NCBI GenBank assembly: GCA_030425545.1
Contig: JAUIAC010000020.1
Location: 1 to 40,947 of the forward strand
From: a bacterium
GTDB taxonomy: Bacteria > Myxococcota_A > UBA9042
Length of the DNA: 40,947 nucleotides
Direction: 5' to 3'
In this document: piece by piece, positions 1 through 8,926 of the stretch
How positions within the stretch are numbered: the first letter of the stretch is position 1
Layout of the letters: every line of letters begins with the position of its first letter
Made by a program: the position numbers and the translations under genes
The notes under the pieces: model-generated
The model's database searches: none
Told to the model about the DNA's origin: nothing
The model's input: only the letters and a program-made list of their open reading frames with translations

Positions 1-2
1 AC

Positions 3-2627
3 GACGGGGAGCCCTGCACCAAGGACGCCTGCGCGCCGGGCATGAGCTCGTCGAAGCCGGACGCCAAGGGCTGCGTCCACGTCAAGACCGACGCCTGCGG
101 CGCCTGCAAGAGCGACGACCAGTGCGCTGACGACGACAAGTGCACCGCCGACGCGTGCGACGCGAACACCGGCAAGTGCACGCACGTGAAGATCCCCGGC
201 TGCGGCAGCTCGGAGTGCTTGACGAAGAACGACTGCAAGGACCAGGAGCCCTGCACCGACGAGGCCTGCGTGCAGGGCAAGTGCGTGATCACCAAGAAGA
301 GCTGCAACGACGGCGACGCGTGCACGGCTGACGCGTGCAACCCGCAGACCGGCGCCTGCTCGAACGCGCCGATCCCCGGCTGCGGCGGCTGCAAGAGCGC
401 GGCGCAGTGCGACGACGGCAACGCCTGCACGGCCGACAGCTGCCTCGACACCGGCAAGTGCAGCAACCAGGCCAAGAGCTGCGACGACGGCATCGCCTGC
501 ACGGCCGACAGCTGCAACCCCAAGAGCGGGGTCTGTGGTCACGTGGCCAACAACGGCAAGTGCGAAGACGGCGACAAGTGCACGCAGAACGCCTGCGACC
601 CGAGCAAGGGCTGCGTCAGCAAGAAGGACCCGGCCTGCAGCGACAAGTGCACGGGCGACAAGCAGTGCAACGACAACAACCTGTGCACGGTCGAGTGGTG
701 CGCCAGCGGCAAGTGCAAGGTCGTGCCGAAGAAGTGCGACGACGGCAACGCCTGCACCAACGACAGCTGCAGCGCGACCCAGGGCTGTGTCTACACGCCC
801 AACAGCCAGCTCTGTGACGACGGCGTGAAGTGCACCGCCAACGACGCCTGCAAGAGCGGCAAGTGCACCGGCACGTGGGTGGGGGCCAAGGCCTGCGCCG
901 ACGGCAACCCGTGCACCGCGGACGGCTGCGACACGGTCAAGGGCTGCGTCTACAAGAACACCAGCGGCCCCTGCGACGACGGCGACGGCTGCACGGCCAA
1001 CGACGTGTGCGCCGGCGGCAAGTGCACGGCGGGCGCGGCCAAGCTCTGCGACGACAAGAACAGCTGCACCAAGGACAGCTGCAACGCCAAGACCGGGCAG
1101 TGTGTGCACACCGCGATCCCGGGCTGCGGCGCCGGCTGCAGCACCAACGCGCAGTGCAACGACAACAACCTGTGCACGGTCGAGTGGTGCGCGGTGACCG
1201 CGAGCGGCGCGGGCTCGTGCAAGTACAAGGACAAGGCCTGCAACGACGGCGTCAGCTGCACGGTCGACAGCTGCGACAAGGCCAAGGGCTGCGTCTTCAC
1301 GCCCAACGCCAAGCTCTGCGACGACGGCAACAGCTGCACGGTCTCGGCCTGCACGGAGAAGGGCTGCGCGTGGAAGCCCAACGAGGGAGCGCCCTGCAGC
1401 GACGGCAACGCCTGCACCGGCAAGGACTACTGCAAGGGCGGCAAGTGCGTGACCGCTGGTAAGGTTGACTGCAACGACGGCAACAAGTGCACGGCCGACA
1501 AGTGCGACGCGGCCACGGGCAAGTGCTCGAACCTCCCGATCCCCGGCTGCACGGGCCCCTGCAAGAGCGACGTCGACTGCGACGACGGCAACAAGTGCAC
1601 CAAGAACACCTGCTTCGCGGCCTTCGGCCAGTGCTCGACGACCAAGCTGAGCTGCAACGACGGCAACCCCTGCACCGCCGACGGCTGCTCGCCCACCCAG
1701 GGCTGCGTGCACAAGGTCACCAGCGGCCAGCAGTGCAACGACGGCGACGCCTGCACCGGCGGCGACACCTGTGTGTCCGGCAAGTGCTACGGCAAGCCCA
1801 AGAGCTGCGACGACGGCAACAAGTGCACGGCGGACAAGTGCGACCCCAAGCAGGGCTGCGTGCACGCGCAGATCCCCGGCTGCGGCGCCAGCTGCAAGTC
1901 CGACGCGGCGTGCGACGACAACAACCCCTGCACGGGCGACTTCTGCAACCCGGCCACCGGCAAGTGCGTCAACAACGCCATCGCCGGCTGCAAGACCTGC
2001 ACGAAGAGCAGCCAGTGCGCCGACGACAAGGGCTGCACGCAGGACGTGTGCAACGTGAGCATCGGCATCTGCTTCCACAACACCGCGAAGAACTGCTACG
2101 AGAACGAGAAGTGCACCTCGTCGGCGCAGTGCAACGACGGCAAGGTCTGCACGCAGGACTACTGCAGCAACTACTACAAGCGCTGCTTCCACAACCCGAT
2201 CAACAACTGCGACCCCAACGCGGCGGACTGCCAGAAGGCGTCCGACTGTGACGACAAGAACGCCTGCACCACGGACTACTGCAGCGGCGCGACCAAGAAG
2301 TGCATGCACTACAAGATCAACGGCTGCACCACCGACAAGCCGTGCAAGGGCGACGCGGAGTGCGACGACGGCAAGAAGTGCACGGTGGAGACCTGCGTCA
2401 GCAACAAGTGCCAGAGCGCGCCGAAGGCCTGCGACGACGCCAACCCCTGCACGACGGACTACTGCAGCAACTCCACCGGCGCCTGCCTGCACTACAAGAA
2501 GCCCAACTGCACGGCGAAGAAGTGCAGCGGCTCGGACCCGGTGCAGTGCGACGACGGCAACAAGTGCACGATGGACGTGTGCCTGCTGAACTACTGCAAC
2601 TACTACGCGATCCCTGGCTGCAAGTAG
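3..2627 (+). CDS. Cysteine-rich CTDC-repeat protein, 5' truncated
   Basis: Almost the whole visible protein is tandem repeats built on C-[DN]-D-G-N-x-C-T-x-D-x-C, each followed by a G-x-C turn and often an I-P-G-C segment. I count about 29 CT-x-D-x-C cores. The frame is open to the left edge and the codons before the first ATG (position 42) read DGEPCTKDAC, another repeat core, so that ATG is internal and the true start lies outside. The repeat resembles the Dicty_CTDC family of slime-mould extracellular proteins. The very high even Cys content suggests a disulfide-rigid, Asp-rich, probably secreted and possibly calcium-binding rod; this is inference, since the signal peptide is not visible. 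Repeats after about position 2090 shift toward DYCS and CxHY (more Tyr and His). No C-terminal anchor is seen; the protein ends IPGCK. Confidence 0.85.
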   Translation, partial: DGEPCTKDACAPGMSSSKPDAKGCVHVKTDACGACKSDDQCADDDKCTADACDANTGKCTHVKIPGCGSSECLTKNDCKDQEPCTDEACVQGKCVITKKSCNDGDACTADACNPQTGACSNAPIPGCGGCKSAAQCDDGNACTADSCLDTGKCSNQAKSCDDGIACTADSCNPKSGVCGHVANNGKCEDGDKCTQNACDPSKGCVSKKDPACSDKCTGDKQCNDNNLCTVEWCASGKCKVVPKKCDDGNACTNDSCSATQGCVYTPNSQLCDDGVKCTANDACKSGKCTGTWVGAKACADGNPCTADGCDTVKGCVYKNTSGPCDDGDGCTANDVCAGGKCTAGAAKLCDDKNSCTKDSCNAKTGQCVHTAIPGCGAGCSTNAQCNDNNLCTVEWCAVTASGAGSCKYKDKACNDGVSCTVDSCDKAKGCVFTPNAKLCDDGNSCTVSACTEKGCAWKPNEGAPCSDGNACTGKDYCKGGKCVTAGKVDCNDGNKCTADKCDAATGKCSNLPIPGCTGPCKSDVDCDDGNKCTKNTCFAAFGQCSTTKLSCNDGNPCTADGCSPTQGCVHKVTSGQQCNDGDACTGGDTCVSGKCYGKPKSCDDGNKCTADKCDPKQGCVHAQIPGCGASCKSDAACDDNNPCTGDFCNPATGKCVNNAIAGCKTCTKSSQCADDKGCTQDVCNVSIGICFHNTAKNCYENEKCTSSAQCNDGKVCTQDYCSNYYKRCFHNPINNCDPNAADCQKASDCDDKNACTTDYCSGATKKCMHYKINGCTTDKPCKGDAECDDGKKCTVETCVSNKCQSAPKACDDANPCTTDYCSNSTGACLHYKKPNCTAKKCSGSDPVQCDDGNKCTMDVCLLNYCNYYAIPGCK

Positions 2628-2654
2628 CCGGGAGATCTGACGATTGCACCGCGG

Positions 2655-2686
2655 GCGGCCGCTGCACGGAGACGTGCGGCGGCCGC
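2655..2686 (+). terminator. Strong hairpin after the Cys-rich gene, possible terminator
   Basis: A 13-bp stem (2655-2667 with 2674-2686, one G.T wobble) closes a 6-nt GGAGAC loop 27 bases after the stop codon. No T-tract follows, so it is not a classical intrinsic terminator. A GGGGCGCCCC palindrome lies just downstream, near 2695-2704. Confidence 0.45.
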
Positions 2687-2874
2687 GCTGCGTTGGGGCG
2701 CCCCCCGTGGCGCGACCCGGTGCGCTGACGGGCGTGTCGTCCGCCAGCTCAGCCGATCAACTGACGGACGGGCTGTGCACGGCGGGCACGGGGCACGGCT
2801 GGGCGCGTCGAGGGTGGATGTGTCACCCTCGCGACCGACGCTGGCATGGAGCGCGTCGCCCCCTGGAGCTGGCC

Positions 2875-4326
2875 ATGGACCGAGTCGACCTGCTGATCAA
2901 CGGCGCGTTTCGCTCGACGTCGCGGCGCTTCCCGCTGGTGAACCCGACCACCGGTGAGACCGTGGCGGAGGTCTGCGAGGCCGGAGCCGACGACGTGGAC
3001 GACGCCGTGCAGGCCGCGCGGGCGGCGCTCGCCGGGCCGTGGGGAGCGATGCCGGTGGCCGAGCGGCTGCGACTGCTGCGCGCCGTGGCCGACGAGGTGG
3101 ACCGGCGGCGCGACGCGTTTCTGGCCCTGGAGGTGCGCGACACGGGCAAGCCGGTGGCCTTCGCTGGGACAGTGGACATCCCCCGGGGCGCGGCCAACTT
3201 CCGCGCCTTCGCCGACATGCTGGCCGGGCAGCACGACGAGGCTTATCACCAAGACACGGCCGACGGGCGCGGGGCGGTGCACGTGACCCAGCGGCGGCCG
3301 GTCGGTGTCGTGGGCGTCATCTGCCCGTGGAACCTGCCGCTGTTGCTGATGACCTGGAAGGTCGCGCCCGCCCTGGCCGCTGGCAACACGGTGGTGGTCA
3401 AGCCCAGCGAGGAGACGCCGTCCACCGCGACGCTGCTCGGCGAGGTGATGCGCGACGTGGGGGTGCCCGACGGCGTCTACAACGTGGTGCACGGCTTCGG
3501 CCCCGGGTCTGCCGGCGAGGCCATTGTCCAGCACGCTGACGTCGACGCGATCACGTTTACGGGCGAGAGCGCCACCGGCCGCGCCATCATGGCGTCGTGC
3601 GCGGCGGACCTGAAGCGGGTGAGCTTCGAGCTCGGCGGCAAGAACCCGGCGCTGGTGTTCGCCGACGCGGACCTCGACGAGGCGGTGGCGGGGACCGTGC
3701 GCTCGGCCTTCAGCAACTGTGGCCAGATCTGCCTGTGCACCGAGCGGGTGTACGTCGAGCGCAGCGTGTTCGACACCTTCGTGGCCAAGCTGGCGGCGGC
3801 GGCCGACGCGCTGGTGCTCGGGCCGCCCGAGGGCGCCGACACCGACATGGGGCCGCTGGTGTCGGCGGTGCACCGCGACAAGGTGGTCTCGTACCTGGAC
3901 CTGGCGGTGGCCGAGGGCGCGCAGGTGCACGCAGGCGGACGGGTGGCCGAGGTCGCGGGGTTCCCCGGCGGCTTCTGGGTCCGCCCGACCGTGTGGACGG
4001 GGCTGGGGCAGCAGGCGCGCACGGTGCGGGAGGAGATCTTCGGGCCGGTGTGCCACGTGACGCCCTTCGACACCGAGGCCGAAGCGGTCGCCCTGGCCAA
4101 CGACACGGAGTACGGGCTGTGCGCCGCGGTGTGGACCAGCGACGTCCGGCGGGCGCACCGGGTCGGCGGCGCCATCGACGCGGGCATGGTGTGGGTGAAC
4201 ACCTGGTACCTGCGCGACCTGCGCACCCCCTTCGGCGGCATGAAGGCCAGCGGTCTCGGCCGCGAGGGAGGCCACTACTCGACCGAGTTCTACACCGAGC
4301 TCAAGAACCTCTGTATCAAGCTCTGA
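2875..4326 (+). CDS. Aldehyde dehydrogenase, likely 2-aminomuconate/2-hydroxymuconate semialdehyde type
   Basis: This 483-residue NAD(P)-dependent aldehyde dehydrogenase has the usual family length. It shows PWNLPLLLMTWKVAPALAAGN (cofactor pocket), general base E252 in FELGGKNPALVF, catalytic C286 in GQICLCTERVYV and a C-terminal GRExG segment. I chose the ATG at 2875 because MDRVDLLINGAF is the usual N-terminus and a GGAG sits just upstream; the frame is open further 5' but reads as low-complexity sequence. The next gene is a RidA-type deaminase followed by a hydratase/decarboxylase and an acylating acetaldehyde dehydrogenase. That makes oxidation of 2-aminomuconate 6-semialdehyde the likeliest reaction (AmnC/NbaE-like). 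A betaine- or hydroxymuconate-semialdehyde specificity cannot be excluded by motif alone. Confidence 0.85.
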   Translation: MDRVDLLINGAFRSTSRRFPLVNPTTGETVAEVCEAGADDVDDAVQAARAALAGPWGAMPVAERLRLLRAVADEVDRRRDAFLALEVRDTGKPVAFAGTVDIPRGAANFRAFADMLAGQHDEAYHQDTADGRGAVHVTQRRPVGVVGVICPWNLPLLLMTWKVAPALAAGNTVVVKPSEETPSTATLLGEVMRDVGVPDGVYNVVHGFGPGSAGEAIVQHADVDAITFTGESATGRAIMASCAADLKRVSFELGGKNPALVFADADLDEAVAGTVRSAFSNCGQICLCTERVYVERSVFDTFVAKLAAAADALVLGPPEGADTDMGPLVSAVHRDKVVSYLDLAVAEGAQVHAGGRVAEVAGFPGGFWVRPTVWTGLGQQARTVREEIFGPVCHVTPFDTEAEAVALANDTEYGLCAAVWTSDVRRAHRVGGAIDAGMVWVNTWYLRDLRTPFGGMKASGLGREGGHYSTEFYTELKNLCIKL

Positions 4327-4399
4327 GCGCGCGGCTTGAGGCCGCCTGCTCGATCGTCGCAGGCCACAGCGGCCCGCGATTCCAGGAGAGACCGCACCG

Positions 4400-4843
4400 A
4401 TGTCCGTGACCGAGCCCATCATCCTGCCCGACCGCGCCGGCGCGTTGGCCAACTATCCTCACGCGCGCCGCGTCGGCGACCTCATCTTCGTCAGCGGCGT
4501 GTCGTCGCGGCGGCCGGACAACACCCACGCCGGCGTCACCCTGCACCGGGACGGCGCTGGCGGCGTGCAGTCGGTGACCAAGGACATCCGCCTGCAGGCC
4601 AGGGCGGTCATCGAGAACATCGGCGTGATCCTGGAGGCCGCGGGCGCCACGCTCGCCGACGTCGTGGACTGCACCGTGTTCCTGGTCGACATGGCCGACT
4701 ACGCGGGCTTCAACGTGGTCTACAACACCTTCTTCGACGCCCAGACCGGGCCGACGCGGACTACGGTGGCGGTGCACCAGCTGCCGCATCCCAACCTGCT
4801 CGTGGAGCTCAAGGTGGTCGCGTATGCGCCGCTGAAACCCTGA
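4400..4843 (+). CDS. RidA/YjgF-family protein, probable 2-aminomuconate deaminase
   Basis: A 147-residue RidA-fold protein with the family core: HARRVGDLIFVSGVSS near the N-terminus, IENIGVILEAAGATLADVVD in the middle and TRTTVAVHQLP with VELKVVAYAP at the end. It is slightly longer than housekeeping RidA (about 130 residues), as AmnD/NbaF-type 2-aminomuconate deaminases are. AGGAGAG at 4384-4390 supports the start. It lies 73 bases after the semialdehyde dehydrogenase, whose predicted product, 2-aminomuconate, would be its substrate, giving 2-oxo-3-hexenedioate and ammonia. Family membership is clear; the substrate is inferred from context, and a general enamine/imine deaminase role is the alternative. 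Confidence 0.82.
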   Translation: MSVTEPIILPDRAGALANYPHARRVGDLIFVSGVSSRRPDNTHAGVTLHRDGAGGVQSVTKDIRLQARAVIENIGVILEAAGATLADVVDCTVFLVDMADYAGFNVVYNTFFDAQTGPTRTTVAVHQLPHPNLLVELKVVAYAPLKP

Positions 4844-4892
4844 TTCTTCGGGGGTGCAGCGACCCCTGCGCCCCGAATCCCTGCGCCGCGTC

Positions 4893-4946
4893 GACCCAGC
4901 GTGGACCCGACCCAGCGTGGACCCGACCCAGACCGGACCCAGACCC
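4893..4946 (+). repeat. Short tandem repeat in a catabolic-operon spacer
   Basis: Two perfect 16-bp units GACCCAGCGTGGACCC (4893-4908, 4909-4924) are followed by two 11-bp shortened units starting GACCCAGACC (4925-4935, 4936-4946). The tract fills the space between the deaminase and hydratase genes and ends 39 bases before the hydratase start. Confidence 0.85.
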
Positions 4947-4985
4947 TACTCAGACGCGACGACGTCGACCCCATCCGGAGCCTGC

Positions 4986-5771
4986 ATGCTGACCGAACAA
5001 CGCCGCGCCGAGCTGGCCCGCCGCCTCTGGCAGGCCGAGCACTTCCGCACCCCCTGCGCACCGCTCACCGACGACGAGGCCGAGCTCTCCGCCGAGGACG
5101 CCTACGCGATTCAGAGCGTGAACCTCGACCGCCACGTGGCCGGCGGCGCCCGGGTCGTGGGGCGCAAGGTCGGGCTCACCAGCGACGCCATCCAGTCGTG
5201 GCTGGGCGTCGACCAGCCCGACTTCGGCGGCCTCCTGGACACCATGGAGATCCCCTCCGGCGGCGAGCTCCGCGCCGCGGCGCTGCTGCAGCCGCGGGCC
5301 GAGGGGGAGATCGCCTTCGTGCTGGCCGACGACCTCATGGGACCCGGGATCACGGTGGCCGACGTGCTGGCCGCCACCGACTTCCTGCTGCCGGCCATCG
5401 AGGTCATCGACTCGCGGGTGGCCGACTGGAAGATCCAGTTCGCGGACACCGTCGCCGACAACGCGAGCAGCGGGCGCTTCGTGCTCGGCACCACGCCCGT
5501 CGGTCCGGACGAGATCGACCTGAGCCTGGTCGGCATGGCCCTGCGCAAGAACGGCCGTGTGGTGTCCACCGGCACCGGCGCGGCCTGCCTCGGTCACCCG
5601 GTGCACGCCGTGGCCTGGCTCGCCAACACCCTCGGGGAGCTGGGCACGCCGCTGCTCGCTGGGGAGATCGTGCTCTCCGGCGCCCTTGGACCCGCCACGC
5701 CCATCGAGGCTGGCGACGCCCTCGAGCTGCGCATCGCCCGGCTGGGACGGTGCAGCTTTCGGGTCGTGTGA
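4986..5771 (+). CDS. 2-oxopent-4-enoate hydratase / 4-oxalocrotonate decarboxylase family
   Basis: A 261-residue MhpD/DmpE/DmpH-type protein of the usual family length. Family signatures are GRKVGLTS, LGVDQPDFGGLLD, PRAEGEIAFVL, PAIEVIDSR with DWKI, and DTVADNASSGRF, which carries residues around the metal and keto-acid site. I chose the ATG at 4986; the frame is open upstream, but that stretch is the repeat-filled spacer. Family members either hydrate 2-hydroxypenta-2,4-dienoate or decarboxylate 2-oxo-3-hexenedioate. In the aminomuconate route both steps exist, usually as two paralogues; only one is present here, so which reaction it performs, or whether it does both, cannot be told from these motifs. 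Confidence 0.83.
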   Translation: MLTEQRRAELARRLWQAEHFRTPCAPLTDDEAELSAEDAYAIQSVNLDRHVAGGARVVGRKVGLTSDAIQSWLGVDQPDFGGLLDTMEIPSGGELRAAALLQPRAEGEIAFVLADDLMGPGITVADVLAATDFLLPAIEVIDSRVADWKIQFADTVADNASSGRFVLGTTPVGPDEIDLSLVGMALRKNGRVVSTGTGAACLGHPVHAVAWLANTLGELGTPLLAGEIVLSGALGPATPIEAGDALELRIARLGRCSFRVV

Positions 5772-5872
5772 CCCGGAGCGCGCCGCTCCCCATTCCGCCG
5801 CCCCTCGGCGGCCCACGAGGGCCCGATCGCTGACCGCTCGACCCATGGCTCCCGTCACCCCGTGAGGACCTG

Positions 5873-6793
5873 ATGACCGCTCGCACCCCCGTCGCCATCC
5901 TCGGCAGCGGCCACATCGGCACCGACCTGCTGATGAAGCTGCGTCGGTCTCCCACCCTCGCTCCCGTGATGCTGGTCGGCATCGACCCGGAGAGCCCGGG
6001 CCTGGCGCGCGCACGCGACCTGGGCGTCGCCACCACCCATGACGGCCTCGCCGGGCTGCAGGCCGCCGAGGGCTGGGACGACATCGCGCTGGTCTTCGAC
6101 GCGACGTCGGCACGGGCGCACCTCGCGCACGCCCCGGTGTTGCAGGCCGCGGGCAAGATCGCCGTGGACCTGACCCCGGCCGCCGTCGGCCCCTACTGCG
6201 TGCCCATCGCGAACCTCGACGCCCACCGCGGCGCCACCAACGTCAACATGGTCACGTGCGGTGGGCAGGCGACGATCCCCATCGTCTGGGCGGCGAGTCA
6301 GCACACCCGCGTCCGCTACGGCGAGATCGTCGCGTCGATCTCCAGCCGCTCGGCGGGGCCCGGGACCCGCGCCAACATCGACGAGTTCACCCGCACGACC
6401 GCGCGCGCCATCGAGCAGGTCGGCGGGGCGGAGCGTGGCAAGGCCATCATCGTGCTCAACCCGGCCGACCCGCCGCTGCTGATGCGCGACACGGTCTACC
6501 TGCTGACCGATCCCATGGACGTGGACGTGCTCCGCAGCGCCATCGAAGACGCGGTGGCGCAGGTGGCGAGCTATGTCCCCGGCTATCGGCTGGTGCAGCC
6601 CCCCGTCATCGACGCGGTGCAGGGCGTCGCCATGCCGGGCGAGGCGCCCTTCGACGGGCTGAAGGTCACGGTGTTGCTCGAGGTCGAGGGGGCCGGCGAC
6701 TGGCTGCCCGCCTACGCCGGGAACCTCGACATCATGACCTCAGCAGCGCTGCGCATGGGCGAGCTGCTCGTGGCGGGGCGGGAGCGGGCATGA
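5873..6793 (+). CDS. mhpF: Acetaldehyde dehydrogenase (acylating), MhpF/DmpF family
   Basis: A 306-residue acylating aldehyde dehydrogenase that would convert acetaldehyde plus CoA and NAD to acetyl-CoA. It has an N-terminal Rossmann motif ([17 protein letters not shown]), catalytic C129 in [12 protein letters not shown], the [19 protein letters not shown] block and a C-terminal LDIMTSAAL segment. Length and motifs are complete. A GAGG about 8 bases before the ATG supports the start. Characterised relatives work as a channelling complex with 4-hydroxy-2-oxovalerate aldolase (DmpG/MhpE), normally encoded next door; no such gene is in this window. Its stop codon overlaps the start of the next gene by ATGA. 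Confidence 0.92.
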   Translation: MTARTPVAILGSGHIGTDLLMKLRRSPTLAPVMLVGIDPESPGLARARDLGVATTHDGLAGLQAAEGWDDIALVFDATSARAHLAHAPVLQAAGKIAVDLTPAAVGPYCVPIANLDAHRGATNVNMVTCGGQATIPIVWAASQHTRVRYGEIVASISSRSAGPGTRANIDEFTRTTARAIEQVGGAERGKAIIVLNPADPPLLMRDTVYLLTDPMDVDVLRSAIEDAVAQVASYVPGYRLVQPPVIDAVQGVAMPGEAPFDGLKVTVLLEVEGAGDWLPAYAGNLDIMTSAALRMGELLVAGRERA

Positions 6794-7809
6794 GCGTTGC
6801 GATGTCCATGGCGACGCGCCCCAGGGGACGCCGGGCGCTGACGTGGGGCTGGCTGGCGGCGCTGATCTGCGCCAGCGCCCTGGCGTGCGGGGAGACCGAG
6901 GGGACAGACGCCGACGTGGTCGACCCGGGTGGCGACGCGGCGGGCGAGGGCCTCGGCCACGACGCCGCGGACACCAGCGCCCCCGACACCAGCGCGGCGG
7001 CGAAGACGGCCGGCACGTTCACCGTGCTCACCTACAACATCAAAGGGCTCCCCGGCGCGGTGACCGGCTGGGACACGGGCAAGCAGATGCAGCTGATCGC
7101 CCCGAAGCTCAACGCCTTCGACCTCGTCGGGCTGCAGGAGGACTTCATCGAGGTCCACCACAAGGCGGTGGTGGCGGAGGCCACGCACACGCACCAGGAC
7201 TGGTTCTCCGCCAAGAAGGAGAGCGCGCGCGCCGACGGGTCACACACCTACGGCTCGGGGCTCACCCTGCTCGCGCGGATGTCGGTGGTGGCGACGCAGC
7301 ACGCGCACTACGCCTCGTGCGAGGGGCTCTTCAACCACGCCAACGACTGCCTCGCCAGCAAGGGCGTCATGGTCACGCGGCTGAAGCTCTCCGCCCACCC
7401 GGACGCGGAGCTCGACGTCTACAACACCCACCTCGAGGCCGGCGGGAGCGCCAAGGACGAGGCCGTGCGCGCCGAGCAGATCCAGCACCTCGCCAAGCTG
7501 ATGACCACCTACTCGAAGGGCCGCGCGGTGCTCTTCATGGGCGACACCAACCTGCACCCGCACCAGGCCGTCGACCGCAAGGAGATCCAGGCCCTCGACC
7601 TCGCCGCGGGGCTCACCGAGACCTGCGCCACGGTGCAGTGCCCCGAGCCGAACCACATCGACCGCGTGCACTACCGCAGCAGCGCGTCGCTGAAGCTGCA
7701 GGCCACGGCGTGGAAGCGCGACACCAGCTTCGTCGACAGCGCGGGCGAGGACCTGAGCGACCACCCGGCGATCACCGCGACGTTCAGCTGGCAGGTGACC
7801 GCGAAGTAG
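6790..7809 (+). CDS. Secreted endonuclease/exonuclease/phosphatase-family protein
   Basis: A 339-residue protein starting in the ATGA overlap with mhpF. A basic N-terminus and hydrophobic segment ([16 protein letters not shown]) end at C33. The lipobox (A-L-A-C) is imperfect, so it may be a lipoprotein or a cleaved secreted protein. An Asp/Gly/Ala-rich linker follows. The mature domain has the EEP-fold set: [10 protein letters not shown] (Asn), GLQEDF (metal Glu), VYNTHLEAG (His), FMGDTNLHP (Asp/Asn) and a C-terminal [11 protein letters not shown] (Asp-His). DNase I-like nucleases, sphingomyelinases and inositol phosphatases share this fold; the substrate is unknown. Its coupling to a catabolic dehydrogenase is odd and may only reflect compact gene packing. 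Confidence 0.82.
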   Translation: MSVAMSMATRPRGRRALTWGWLAALICASALACGETEGTDADVVDPGGDAAGEGLGHDAADTSAPDTSAAAKTAGTFTVLTYNIKGLPGAVTGWDTGKQMQLIAPKLNAFDLVGLQEDFIEVHHKAVVAEATHTHQDWFSAKKESARADGSHTYGSGLTLLARMSVVATQHAHYASCEGLFNHANDCLASKGVMVTRLKLSAHPDAELDVYNTHLEAGGSAKDEAVRAEQIQHLAKLMTTYSKGRAVLFMGDTNLHPHQAVDRKEIQALDLAAGLTETCATVQCPEPNHIDRVHYRSSASLKLQATAWKRDTSFVDSAGEDLSDHPAITATFSWQVTAK

Positions 7810-7837
7810 AGCGCGACGCCCAGGGCAGGAGGCGCAG

Positions 7838-8257
7838 ATGAGCACGCAGCTGGTCGAGACGATGGTGGTGAACACCGCGGGGCAGGGCCTCACCGAGCTG
7901 ACGCGGGAGCTGCGGGCGGTGGTGGCCCGGAGCGGCGTGCACACCGGGCTGTGCACCGTGTTCTGCCGCCACACCTCGTGCAGCCTGGTCATCCAGGAGA
8001 ACGCCGATCCCTCGGCGCAGCGCGACCTCGAGCGGTGGTTGGACCGGCTGGTGCCGGAGCGGGACGCGCTCTACACCCACACGGCGGAGGGGCCCGACGA
8101 CATGCCGGCGCACATCAAGGCGGCGCTGACCGCGACGTCGCTGAGCATCCCCGTGGTCGAGGGCTCGCTCGTGCTGGGCACGTGGCAGGGGCTCTTTCTG
8201 TGGGAGCACCGCAGCGCGCGCCATCGGCGCCAGGTGGTCGTGCACGTCGGCGACTGA
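7838..8257 (+). CDS. yjbQ: YjbQ family protein (UPF0047)
   Basis: A 139-residue protein matching the YjbQ/UPF0047 family over its full length. It has the SGVHTGLCTVFCRHTSCSLV block with conserved His and Cys, IQENADPSAQRDLERWLDRL, an HTAEGPDDMPAHIKAAL stretch and a C-terminal GTWQGLFLWEHR before the final strand. Some members have weak thiamine-phosphate synthase activity in vitro, but the physiological role is unsettled. AGGAGG at 7827-7832 is a strong ribosome site. It sits 28 bases after the endonuclease-fold gene and converges on the YtkA-like lipoprotein gene with only 12 bases between stops. Confidence 0.92.
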   Translation: MSTQLVETMVVNTAGQGLTELTRELRAVVARSGVHTGLCTVFCRHTSCSLVIQENADPSAQRDLERWLDRLVPERDALYTHTAEGPDDMPAHIKAALTATSLSIPVVEGSLVLGTWQGLFLWEHRSARHRRQVVVHVGD

Positions 8258-8269
8258 GCGCCGGGTGGG

Positions 8270-8926
8270 CTACAGCGCCTCGGGCGGCTGACTCCACGGC
8301 ATCTTCACCTCGAGGGGCTTGCCGTCGATGTTGCCCTTGACCTCGAACACCCACTTGCCGTGCATGTGCAGCTTGAAGCCCTCCGAGAGGAAGACGCCAG
8401 GCCCGAGGCCCTTGTGCGCTGGCTTGGTCATCATGCCGTGACCGTGGGCGGGCATGGTGCTGTCCGCGCCGAAGCCCGTCAGCGGCTGGGGCTTGCCGGC
8501 GCGGGTGACGACGGTGGTGACGCGGAAGAGCTGACCGACCTTGGGGTTGGCGGGATCGAAGCGCAGGCTGACCTGGACGTCGGCCAGGGCGCCGGTGCCC
8601 TTGCCGGTCAGCGCGGGCTTCCCGGCGCTGTCCTGAGGGGCGAGGGCCTTGTCGGCCGCCTTGTCGTCCACCTTCGGCGCGGCGGCGGCAGGCTTGGCGG
8701 CTTCGGGCTTGGCGGCCTCGGGCTTGGCGGCCTCGGGCTTGGCGGCTTCGGGCTTGGCGGCTTCGGGCTTGGCGGCCTCTGGCTTGGCGGCTTCGGGCTT
8801 GGCGGCCTCTGGCTTGGCGTTCTGGGGCGCCGGCTCCTGCTTGCCGCAGCCGGTCAGCGCCAGCAGCGCCAGCGCGGCGAGCAGGCGAGCGTAGGGAAGG
8901 GTCGAGATGGTGCTGCTGCGGGTCAT
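8270..8926 (-). CDS. Lipoprotein with KPEAA repeats and a YtkA/FixH-like domain
   Basis: A 218-residue predicted lipoprotein: hydrophobic segment [15 protein letters not shown] with lipobox L-T-G-C, eight tandem KPEAA pentapeptides plus a KPAAA variant, then a globular domain. That domain carries [15 protein letters not shown] and [12 protein letters not shown], which recall YtkA-like/FixH periplasmic domains whose His/Met-rich loop has been linked to copper handling. The Ala-Pro-Lys repeat looks like a spacer lifting the domain off the membrane. Its ATG overlaps the stop codon of the helicase gene upstream (ATGA), and AGAGGAGA precedes it, so it is probably translated from the same message. 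Any link to the helicase is unknown. Confidence 0.75.
   Translation of the reverse strand: MTRSSTISTLPYARLLAALALLALTGCGKQEPAPQNAKPEAAKPEAAKPEAAKPEAAKPEAAKPEAAKPEAAKPEAAKPAAAAPKVDDKAADKALAPQDSAGKPALTGKGTGALADVQVSLRFDPANPKVGQLFRVTTVVTRAGKPQPLTGFGADSTMPAHGHGMMTKPAHKGLGPGVFLSEGFKLHMHGKWVFEVKGNIDGKPLEVKMPWSQPPEAL
8691..8820 (-). repeat. 15-bp coding minisatellite (KPEAA units)
   Basis: Eight consecutive 15-bp units of the type GGCTTGGCGGCTTCG (plus-strand reading) differ mainly at synonymous positions (TTCGG, CTCGG or CTCTG). They encode the Lys-Pro-Glu-Ala-Ala spacer of the lipoprotein and lie 0.2 kb from a second, unrelated 15-bp tract. Confidence 0.92.

Noticed and set aside
42-44. ATG at 42 as the start of the Cys-rich protein
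   Set aside because: The frame upstream encodes another repeat core, so this Met is internal.
2749-4452. 567-codon minus-strand frame opposite the aldehyde dehydrogenase
   Set aside because: It covers the opposite strand of a well-supported enzyme and reads as His/Arg/Val-rich shadow sequence.
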